Positions 1-6,313 of a DNA stretch of 7,256 bases are shown here, piece by piece. The notes beneath the pieces were generated by a model. That model was not told where the DNA came from, did no database searches, and worked only from the letters and a program-made list of their open reading frames with translations. The stretch comes from an uncultured Aliterella sp. (lineage in GTDB: Bacteria > Cyanobacteriota > Cyanobacteriia > Cyanobacteriales > Chroococcidiopsidaceae), in assembly GCA_905479905.1 (NCBI GenBank), contig CAJQOK010000209.1:1-7256 (forward strand), read 5' to 3'. A program made the translations under genes and the position numbers. The stretch's first letter is position 1; every line of letters begins with the position of its first letter.

Positions 1-1920
1 CAAACAAGAGAGCAACATATTAGACGCGACAAAGCCACTAGCAACATTTGTACAGCACAAGTTTTACTAGCAGTAATGGCGGGAATGTATGCGGTGTATC
101 ATGGCGCAGAAGGGCTAAGAAACATTGCTCAAGATATCTACGATTTGACCGCAGTTTTAGCTACAGGCTTGCAAAAGCTGGGTTATAAGTTGGGTAGTAC
201 AGAGATTTTTGATACAGTTAGAATTGATTTGGGGGAATCAAGCAATGCAGACATCCTCCAAGCTGCCGAAACGCGAAAAATTAATCTGCGAGATTTAAAC
301 GCTACGTCTATAGGCATTTCTTTAGATGAAACTACTACATTAGTAGACGTTCAAGAACTGTTAGAAATTTTTGCCTTAGATAGGGAGTTGCCTTTTAATA
401 TTGAAGAATTAGCAAGTCAAGTTAAAGCAAATCCGCCCACATTAAAACGGACTAGCAGCTACTTAACTCATCCAGTATTTAACAGTTACAAGAGTGAAAC
501 AGAGCTTCTACGTTACTTGTACCGCTTGCAATCTAAAGATTTATCTTTAACTACATCAATGATTCCTTTAGGTTCATGCACGATGAAGTTAAACGCAACG
601 GCGGAAATGATGCCTGTAACATGGGCAGAATTTGGTAACATTCATCCTTTTGCACCGCTAAGTCAAACTAGGGGTTATCAAGAATTATTTGCCCAACTTG
701 AAGACTGGCTGGGAGAAATTACAGGTTTTGCCGGAATTTCGCTGCAACCAAACGCAGGTTCTCAAGGAGAATATACAGGGTTACTCGTAATTCGTCAGTA
801 CCATGAACAGCGCCACGAAGGACATCGAAATGTTTGTTTAATTCCTACTTCCGCTCACGGTACAAACCCCGCTAGTGCGGTAATGTGTGGCATGAAAGTA
901 GTTCCCGTCGCCTGTGACGAACAAGGAAATGTAGATTTAGCCGACTTGCAAGCTAAAGCCCAAAAGCATAGCAACGAACTAGCGGCGCTGATGGTAACTT
1001 ATCCTTCTACTCACGGTGTTTTTGAGGAGGAAATTAAGGATATCTGCGCTATAGTTCACAGTCATGGCGGACAAGTCTACATGGATGGGGCAAATATGAA
1101 CGCCCAAGTCGGTTTATGTCGTCCGGGAGACTTTGGCGCAGATGTTTGTCACTTAAACTTGCACAAAACTTTTTGTATCCCTCACGGCGGCGGCGGGCCA
1201 GGAATGGGCCCAATTGGGGTAATGGCTCATTTAGTGCCATTTTTGCCAGGACACTCGGTAGTTTCTATGGGCGGAGGACAAGGTATTGGAGCAGTGGCGG
1301 CGGCTCCTTGGGGTAGTGCCAGCATTTTGACTATTTCCTGGATGTACATCGCCATGATGGGTGCTGAAGGGTTAACGCAAGCTACTAAAGTTGCAATTCT
1401 CAACGCTAACTATATTGCTCATCAGCTTCAAGACCATTATCCCGTATTGTATAAAGGCAAAGCTGGATTAGTTGCTCATGAGTGCATTTTGGACTTGCGG
1501 AGCTTGAAAAAAAGCGCCAGTATTGAGGTAGATGATATTGCCAAACGGCTGATGGATTACGGCTTTCATGCGCCGACAGTTTCTTGGCCCGTAGCTGGAA
1601 CGATGATGGTAGAGCCAACAGAAAGCGAATCGAAAGCAGAATTAGATCGTTTTTGCGAAGCTATGACTTTAATTCGCCAAGAGATCGCAGACATTGAGCA
1701 AGGCAACGCAGATATGCAAGATAATGTCTTGAAAAATGCCCCCCACACGGCGGAGGTATTAATGGCTGACCAATGGGAACATTCTTATAGCCGTAACAGC
1801 GCTGCTTATCCTGCATCGTGGACGCGAGAGTATAAGTTTTGGATCGTGGTTAGTCGCATAGATAACGCTTTTGGCGATCACAATTTTATCTGTTCTTGTC
1901 TGCCAATGTCAGATTACTAA
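1..1920 (+). CDS. gcvP: Glycine dehydrogenase (decarboxylating), P-protein of the glycine cleavage system; 5'-truncated by the window edge
   Basis: PLP-dependent P-protein, which decarboxylates glycine and passes the aminomethyl group to the lipoyl arm of the H-protein (GcvH). The frame is open from base 1; the first codons read [20 protein letters not shown], a P-protein signature, so the ATG at 76 is internal and not the start. 639 residues are present. Full P-proteins are about 950-980, so roughly 340 N-terminal residues lie to the left. Visible hallmarks: the [17 protein letters not shown] stretch (bases about 559-609), [32 protein letters not shown], and the PLP-lysine motif HLNLHKTF with its lysine codon at 1165-1167, followed by a glycine-rich PHGGGGPG loop. 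The C-terminus ends with the family-typical [15 protein letters not shown]. No frameshift or missing catalytic residue is seen. An intrinsic terminator follows 25 bp after the stop, so this is probably the last gene of its transcript. Confidence 0.98.
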   Translation, partial: QTREQHIRRDKATSNICTAQVLLAVMAGMYAVYHGAEGLRNIAQDIYDLTAVLATGLQKLGYKLGSTEIFDTVRIDLGESSNADILQAAETRKINLRDLNATSIGISLDETTTLVDVQELLEIFALDRELPFNIEELASQVKANPPTLKRTSSYLTHPVFNSYKSETELLRYLYRLQSKDLSLTTSMIPLGSCTMKLNATAEMMPVTWAEFGNIHPFAPLSQTRGYQELFAQLEDWLGEITGFAGISLQPNAGSQGEYTGLLVIRQYHEQRHEGHRNVCLIPTSAHGTNPASAVMCGMKVVPVACDEQGNVDLADLQAKAQKHSNELAALMVTYPSTHGVFEEEIKDICAIVHSHGGQVYMDGANMNAQVGLCRPGDFGADVCHLNLHKTFCIPHGGGGPGMGPIGVMAHLVPFLPGHSVVSMGGGQGIGAVAAAPWGSASILTISWMYIAMMGAEGLTQATKVAILNANYIAHQLQDHYPVLYKGKAGLVAHECILDLRSLKKSASIEVDDIAKRLMDYGFHAPTVSWPVAGTMMVEPTESESKAELDRFCEAMTLIRQEIADIEQGNADMQDNVLKNAPHTAEVLMADQWEHSYSRNSAAYPASWTREYKFWIVVSRIDNAFGDHNFICSCLPMSDY

Positions 1921-1944
1921 CACCTTTTGGCTAAAAATACTCCA

Positions 1945-1972
1945 CCCGCTTTCTCAACAAAGCGGGTTTTTT
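1945..1972 (+). terminator. Intrinsic terminator downstream of gcvP
   Basis: A perfect 8-bp stem, CCCGCTTT (1945-1952) and AAAGCGGG (1959-1966), encloses the 6-nt loop CTCAAC and is followed directly by six T (1967-1972). It lies in the 68-bp gap between two convergent genes. On the minus strand the same hairpin is followed only by an interrupted T-rich run (GGAGTATTTTTAG), so it may also serve the HEAT-repeat gene, less efficiently. Confidence 0.85.
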
Positions 1973-1988
1973 ATCGAAAAGCTAATAA

Positions 1989-4900
1989 CTATTGGGCGAT
2001 CGCATCCATCTCTGGAGCGGGAAAAATAAACTGAGCAGTAGAAGCTATAAAAGCCGCCGGATCGTTTTGATATTGAACAAGGTGCAAACGGCGGCTTGGA
2101 TTCCAGCCATCAATCTCAACTTGAGCGTTTAAGGCTGCTAAAGCTAGGCGGCGCAAACGAGCATCCTCTTGAATTCGTAAAGTTGTTTCAAGAGCAATTA
2201 AGTCATTTAATTCATAACGGTTAGTAAGTGTACTTATAGCTTCAACAGCAATCCACAAATCCTCTGCAAGCAGGGTTTGAATTGAGGAAGTCGCAAAATC
2301 TGTTAGTTCAGGCATTGGTAAAGCTGCGATCGCTAATTTCCATCTTAAAGACGAAACCAAACTATCGGTAGCAAGTACCGCCAACACCAAACGAATTGTG
2401 GGTAATAGCTGGCTGCGCCGCCATTGTGACTCTCTTTGTAAAGCATCAATGGTTGTTTGTAAACTCCGCCTATCTGGTAAGATTTTCTGCACCGTAGCCG
2501 CCACAACCTCCGCAGACTCGCCGCTATAGGTAAAAAAGAAAGCTTGAGCCGCCGTCAAAGATTCATCGGGTAAAGAAGATGTTAATCTTTGAAGCAAAGG
2601 TTGCTGTAACTGACGCATTGGATCGGCAACGGGGAGACTTACACAACGGCGCAACGCATCAATTCTGACTAGAGGATCGGGATGTTGTAATAGGGTTGCA
2701 AGTATTGCTAATAATTTTGCTTGTGCTGTAGTAGAGAGGGAATTGCTAGGAATCCTTGCTACCATTGTCGAAATCGCGCTATCGGTTGAAACGGCTGCTT
2801 GCTGGAAAATTACCCAAGTTTCATCGCGTTCAAGATGCGTCCAAAATGCCCGTAACAAAGCAACTCGGACATCTCTATGCAAATCCCGATTGTTCCATGC
2901 GAGTAATTGTTGATAAGCCGATTCGGTTGTAAATTCGCCCATTAAGCGGATAACTTCTTTAGCAACAGTCACTTTTTCGTTGGGGATTGCTTGGAGTAAA
3001 GAAATCGCATTATTTGGCGACATGGCTAAAACTGCACTACGCAGAGCATATATGGCAATTCGAGCGCGATCGTCTTCCATAGCGGCGAGTAATACTGGAA
3101 TACCATCGCCATTATCACGTTTAGCTAAAACACGCAAAGCGCGATCGCGGATTGCAAGCTGAGTATTTTCTCGGTCAGCCAACTGCGTCAACCGAGTTGG
3201 TGCAACCGTTTGTAGTTGTCCCAGTTGCTCCATAACTTGAAACAATGCAGGCTGATTTTGCCAACTATCTCGCGTTACAGCAATTAATGTTTCAGAGAAT
3301 TTTTGCTGTTGATTCGCCGTCCAACGATGAAACCCATTGCTAACGCTGAGAACTAAATAAGTTTTACCCGTGCTAAATCGTCCTTTGTAAGCTCGGCGCT
3401 CTAAAAATGGAGTCAGCAAATCTTGGCGGTGACGATGCAAATATTTTTGCACAACAAGCTGAGTTATCCAACTGCGATCTTGGGCAATTAAAGCTGGAAT
3501 TAGCGTCTCTAGGCGGTTGTAATGATAAGTTTCTAATACTTGCAACCCAGAATCCGCAACCCAATCGGCACAACGAAGCCCAATAACTTGCTCTAGTAGT
3601 GCGACTAAACCATCAAAAACCCGCAAGCGGATACCAAAACATTGAGCAACCGTGACTATATTTCCTCCTCGTTCTCGGTCTACCCAAGCTTGAAAAATTG
3701 GTAATAATTGAGGTGCTAAGTCTCTTACTTGGCTATTTGATAAGCGACTTCCTAAATTATAAAAACTCAGTTGTCCGCGCGCTTTGACAATTAGTGCTAG
3801 TTGCTGCACTGCCCAAGCAGGATGAAAGGGCAATAAACGAATAATAAATCGTTCTACAGAACTTGATGTAGAGTAGGACAAATCTGCGGCATTGAGGGCA
3901 TCAAGAATTATTTGGGTCAAATCTGGCAAGCTTTCAGTTTTCCACAAACCCGGCGGTAGGTCTGCCATTGCGCCTAACATTGCCCCCCGAATTGGATCTT
4001 GTTCGTTACGACGAGCAATTATTTTTTGTAACACCTCAGAAGTCGCACTGCGTTCAAACCTTACGGTTTCTACCAAGGTTTTGAGAGCGATTGCCCGAAT
4101 TTCTGGATCGGGATTTTGGATATAAGTTTTAAGCGTATTCCATGCTTCATCCCAAGGTAAAAAAGCTGCGTAGGGAAGCTGATGGATAAGGCTAGTAGCC
4201 AAAATGGGTAAATTTAGATGAAACCGAGCTTCCTGCTCTCGATGGGTTAGTGATAATGATTGAATCAGCTCGACTTCTAAAATTTCTTCAGAGTCGCGCC
4301 AGCGCGTGTTGTAGGCGGTGTAAAGTTGCGATCGCTTTTCTGGTTCAAGCTTGCATAACCAAAGGTAAGGATTTTGTAAATAACCTTTCTCAATTAAAGC
4401 TGGTAACAAATGCCAATCTAGCTTGTGCGCTACTTTATGGAAGTCACAATTTGCCCGATCTTCAGACTGCAATACTATCTCTGCAACTTCATTCCAGCAC
4501 TTAGTAACCAAGACTTGCAAATTAATTTGGCTGATAGATGTTGTGCGTAGCAAAGCGCGACATAGATTTAAGGCTTGCTTGGGACAGCGTACAAGTTCTG
4601 GTAGCGCTGCATTAACGTAATAACTCAAACGTCGATCAAACTGGGTTATTGCTTCAGCTTGTTGTTGCAGAGTGTTTGCCGTAATTGTCGGATGATAACG
4701 AGCAAGCTTTAGCCAATCATCGTTGCTACTGCGGTGTAACAAGACTTCGATATGGCTAGTAACAAATTCTGTTGAACCAAAAGATAAAAACTTGCTCAAT
4801 TCTTCAGGATTTGCGATCGCTAAATTTGTTAAATAACGTTCAATAACAGCATAACGACGCTTTTTGAGTAATTTCTTGAGTAAAGGGGATCTTCGTTTAG

Positions 4901-5207
4901 TGGGAATTGCTTCTAACCCGGCAATTAATTGGTTATCATCTCCAAATAGTACGATTAAATCCAGTGCTAAAGAGCGTATTCTGCAAGATGAATCGCTTAG
5001 GCTTTGATTAATTAGCTCAGTATTTTCACTACCGTAGCAAGCTTGTAAAGCCAAACAGCGTTGATAAAAATCTCCTTGAGCAAGCTGATTTAACGTACTT
5101 GCTAAGGCTTTATTATCCCTTGACTGCCTGCCTATTTGTACCATCTGCTGCATCCTTCTTTGATGGGTCAACGGTTCTAGAGTTCGCAGCAAGGTATTTA
5201 GATTCAT
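1989..5207 (-). CDS. Large HEAT/ARM-repeat protein of unknown function
   Basis: 1072 residues, rich in Leu, Ala, Arg and Gln. Paired amphipathic helices carry the HEAT pattern (D-x-x-x-R/V-R-x-x-A-L), for example DSSCRIRSLALDLI (residues about 72-85), NPDPEIRAIALKTLVE (about 363-378), DDRARIAIYALRSAV (about 711-725), DVRVALLRAFW (about 777-787), HPDPLVRIDALRRC (about 843-856) and ARLRRLALAALN (about 1012-1023). I see no signal peptide, membrane segment, ATPase or nuclease motif, so it is probably a cytoplasmic alpha-solenoid acting as a scaffold or binding surface; the partner is unknown. The start at 5207 has no Shine-Dalgarno (upstream CTACAACTTTTTT). Met22 (5144) has AAGAAGG nine bases upstream and is a credible alternative, although residues 1-21 look like normal helix. 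The gene converges on gcvP and has HIP1 sites at 1996, 2326, 3141, 4328 and 4813. Open frames on the opposite strand inside it look like shadows. Confidence 0.9.
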   Translation of the reverse strand: MNLNTLLRTLEPLTHQRRMQQMVQIGRQSRDNKALASTLNQLAQGDFYQRCLALQACYGSENTELINQSLSDSSCRIRSLALDLIVLFGDDNQLIAGLEAIPTKRRSPLLKKLLKKRRYAVIERYLTNLAIANPEELSKFLSFGSTEFVTSHIEVLLHRSSNDDWLKLARYHPTITANTLQQQAEAITQFDRRLSYYVNAALPELVRCPKQALNLCRALLRTTSISQINLQVLVTKCWNEVAEIVLQSEDRANCDFHKVAHKLDWHLLPALIEKGYLQNPYLWLCKLEPEKRSQLYTAYNTRWRDSEEILEVELIQSLSLTHREQEARFHLNLPILATSLIHQLPYAAFLPWDEAWNTLKTYIQNPDPEIRAIALKTLVETVRFERSATSEVLQKIIARRNEQDPIRGAMLGAMADLPPGLWKTESLPDLTQIILDALNAADLSYSTSSSVERFIIRLLPFHPAWAVQQLALIVKARGQLSFYNLGSRLSNSQVRDLAPQLLPIFQAWVDRERGGNIVTVAQCFGIRLRVFDGLVALLEQVIGLRCADWVADSGLQVLETYHYNRLETLIPALIAQDRSWITQLVVQKYLHRHRQDLLTPFLERRAYKGRFSTGKTYLVLSVSNGFHRWTANQQQKFSETLIAVTRDSWQNQPALFQVMEQLGQLQTVAPTRLTQLADRENTQLAIRDRALRVLAKRDNGDGIPVLLAAMEDDRARIAIYALRSAVLAMSPNNAISLLQAIPNEKVTVAKEVIRLMGEFTTESAYQQLLAWNNRDLHRDVRVALLRAFWTHLERDETWVIFQQAAVSTDSAISTMVARIPSNSLSTTAQAKLLAILATLLQHPDPLVRIDALRRCVSLPVADPMRQLQQPLLQRLTSSLPDESLTAAQAFFFTYSGESAEVVAATVQKILPDRRSLQTTIDALQRESQWRRSQLLPTIRLVLAVLATDSLVSSLRWKLAIAALPMPELTDFATSSIQTLLAEDLWIAVEAISTLTNRYELNDLIALETTLRIQEDARLRRLALAALNAQVEIDGWNPSRRLHLVQYQNDPAAFIASTAQFIFPAPEMDAIAQ

Positions 5208-5295
5208 AAAAAAGTTGTAGGTAACGTCAGCTATAAATTAAGGATGCCCATTTTATGCAAAAAATCACTAATTAACGGCTATCTTAAGCGATCGC
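1996..5295. repeat. Cluster of six HIP1 octamers (GCGATCGC)
   Basis: Perfect HIP1 copies start at 1996, 2326, 3141, 4328, 4813 and 5288. The first five are inside the HEAT-repeat gene and the sixth is in its upstream region. I found no perfect copy in gcvP (1-1920) or in 5296-7256; only the near-match GGCGATCGTC occurs, at about 5926. HIP1 is a highly iterated palindrome in many cyanobacterial chromosomes, so this supports the taxonomic call. Confidence 0.85.
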
Positions 5296-5403
5296 CCTTT
5301 TGTGTCCAATCTTCATTAACTAAAACTTGCTTTTTAGCCTGTTTATATTAGTACAGATAATCGTCCCAAAGAATTGTCTTTACTCTTAAATACATTATTA
5401 AAG
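5208..5403. other. Upstream region of the HEAT-repeat gene, no gene seen
   Basis: This is an AT-rich stretch without a credible coding frame on either strand. On the minus strand TTGCAT and TTTATA, 17 bp apart (about 5232-5260), sit 25-50 bp before the HEAT-gene start and could be a promoter, but each matches the sigma-70 consensus at only about three of six positions, so this is weak. A HIP1 octamer is at 5288-5295. Confidence 0.4.
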
Positions 5404-5419
5404 ACTAGGTTAACCTAGT
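5404..5419. repeat. Perfect 16-bp palindrome, possible operator or repeat end
   Basis: ACTAGGTT (5404-5411) is followed immediately by its exact reverse complement AACCTAGT (5412-5419). There is no loop, so it looks more like a dimer-binding site than an RNA hairpin. It lies about 200 bp upstream of the HEAT-gene start and just beside the dispersed repeat at 5435-5467. Its function is not known. Confidence 0.5.
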
Positions 5420-5434
5420 TCTATTTATCAAAAA

Positions 5435-5467
5435 TGCGAAGCTCTGCGAGCGCGCTGGCGCTATCGC
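5435..5467. repeat. Cyanobacterial GC-rich dispersed repeat
   Basis: A sharply GC-rich island in AT-rich surroundings, beginning TGCGAAGCTCTGCGAG and ending GGCGCTATCGC. It has terminal GCGA/TCGC inverted ends (5436-5439 and 5464-5467) and an inner AGCGC-GCTG-GCGCT hairpin (5449-5462). From memory this composition matches short interspersed repeats frequent in Nostoc-like genomes; no other copy is present in this window to prove it. It overlaps the 3' end of the broken minus-strand coding sequence, where it supplies codons unlike the rest of that frame. Confidence 0.6.
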
Positions 5468-5804
5468 ACTTGGTACAGGTACAAACTCCGGTTGAATCTG
5501 CAAATCTTGGTTTTGGTTAGATTCTCTAAGGCGCTGAACTTCCTGTTTTGAAAGATACATTTCCTAAATTCGCTTTAGCTCCCAAAGTCACGTAACTTGC
5601 AGGAGAAATAATTACTGTACTACCAATCATTGTTTCTCGATCTAAGCATAATTAAACGCTGTTGACATTAAATTTGCATTTTTATTAACAGTAATCTTTT
5701 TAGCTAAATTACTTAAAACTTGACTGTAATAATCCCGATCTGGGTTAAGGTAGCCAATTGCTCCAGCGCTAGAGGATTTTTTTCAGTCGTTGCCACCAAT
5801 TCAT
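5468..5804 (-). pseudogene. Decayed minus-strand coding sequence, family not recognised
   Basis: Protein-like segments occur in successive frames, as expected of a gene with several single-base indels. Segment 1 starts at ATG 5804 (MNWWQRLKK) with AAGGA eight bases upstream. It leaves frame at an A7 run (5777-5783). Segment 2 is a 46-codon open stretch (5645-5782) containing GAIGYLNPDRDYYSQVLSNL and ending NANLMSTAFNYA before a TAG. Segment 3, one base out of phase, begins DRETMIGSTVIISPASYVTL and runs to GAKANLGN near 5565. Segment 4 (from 5560) reads YLSKQEVQRLRESNQNQ, then DLQIQPEFVPVPSA, after which it runs into the dispersed repeat and stops at 5405. Joined, these would encode roughly 110 residues. 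A competing frame across 5713-5835 (NWRKGNGDELVATTEKNPLA) also looks protein-like, so the original 5' end is uncertain. I do not recognise the family. Sequencing error is a less likely alternative, because several independent shifts would be needed. Confidence 0.5.
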
Positions 5805-5865
5805 CGCCGTTTCCTTTGCGCCAATTAGGAATAGATTAGCGTATCTGGACTAGAAGAAGCGCTCC

Positions 5866-5898
5866 TCGCACTTCTTTTTGTGGGAGTGCGATTTTTTT
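5866..5898 (+). terminator. Terminator-like hairpin upstream of the two-gene unit
   Basis: TCGCACT (5866-5872) pairs with AGTGCGA (5885-5891) across a 12-nt loop, followed by seven T (5892-5898). The shape is that of a rho-independent terminator, but no plus-strand gene lies upstream within the window. It could shield the unit at 5960 from read-through, attenuate a leader transcript, or be another dispersed repeat, since AGTGCGA also resembles cyanobacterial repeat ends. Confidence 0.5.
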
Positions 5899-5959
5899 AC
5901 CAGCAATGGGAATACTAAGCAAAAGGCGATCGTCTTAGTTCTATTTTGGTTTTGAAATA

Positions 5960-6295
5960 ATGGAGCTATCCAACTCCTCCCTAGAACAGCTTGTAAAAGA
6001 AATTATTGCGGTAAATCATGCTTGGAAACTAGCTTGTGACTTATTTGAGCAAACTTCATCCCTTGCTACAACACTTCGCGACTTAAAAACTTGTAAACAG
6101 ATTCGTCTTTTGCAAACTTACGGAACGACACAAGTTTATCTGGCAATAGATCCAGCAGAATCAAGTGAGCCACTTTATAGCGTCCGCTTACGACACTCAA
6201 TCGGGAATCGCACGGATGCCGAGCATATACCTATCAGGGTTGCACAAGAAAATTTATCGTCCGCAGACCTAAATCGATTCATTGATAATAACTAA
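5960..6295 (+). CDS. Unrecognised 111-residue protein, first gene of a possible ZorA-like operon
   Basis: A small soluble protein without signal peptide or membrane segment. Residues about 5-45 look helical (EQLVKEIIAVNHAWKLACDL, then a second helix with TTLRDLKTC). Residues about 47-95 look like beta strands (IRLLQTYGTTQVYLAID, LYSVRLRHS, HIPIRVAQ), followed by a short C-terminal helix (SADLNRFIDNN), suggesting a small alpha+beta fold. I recognise no family and no catalytic motif. The only ATG start is 5960: the frame is closed by TAG at 5936, and no clear Shine-Dalgarno precedes it, in contrast to the next gene. The stop is 18 bp before the ATG of the channel gene, in the same direction, which argues for co-transcription and a related role. 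It might be an accessory or regulatory component of that system; this is inference from position only. Confidence 0.7.
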   Translation: MELSNSSLEQLVKEIIAVNHAWKLACDLFEQTSSLATTLRDLKTCKQIRLLQTYGTTQVYLAIDPAESSEPLYSVRLRHSIGNRTDAEHIPIRVAQENLSSADLNRFIDNN

Positions 6296-6301
6296 TTTGT
6301 T

Positions 6302-6309
6302 AGGAGAGG
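6302..6309 (+). promoter_or_regulatory. Ribosome-binding site of the ZorA-like gene
   Basis: AGGAGAGG (6302-6309) lies four bases before the ATG at 6314, a strong purine-rich Shine-Dalgarno that fixes this start. It sits in the 18-bp gap after the preceding stop codon. Confidence 0.75.
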
Positions 6310-6313
6310 AAAA

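Noticed and set aside
76..78. ATG at 76 as the start of the P-protein gene
   Set aside because: The same frame continues upstream to base 1 with family-conserved residues ([16 protein letters not shown]), so this Met is internal.
1049..1748. Open frames overlapping gcvP (minus 1049-1240, 1406-1618, 1566-1748; plus 1116-1316)
   Set aside because: They overlap a strongly conserved enzyme sequence and have low-complexity or Ser/Arg-rich translations typical of shadow frames.
3373..3573. Minus-strand frame of 66 codons within the HEAT-repeat gene
   Set aside because: It is an alternative frame on the same strand as the real gene, and its residue pattern is unlike a protein.
4250..4504. Plus-strand open frame of 84 codons inside the HEAT-repeat gene
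   Set aside because: It is antisense to a convincing long gene, with no family-like sequence. The same holds for the plus-strand frames at 2980-3162, 3892-4125 and 4423-4620.
5208..5959. tRNA, CRISPR array or complete insertion sequence in the gene-free stretch
   Set aside because: No cloverleaf, no regularly spaced repeats and no transposase-like frame were seen; only the short repeats, hairpin and broken coding segments described.
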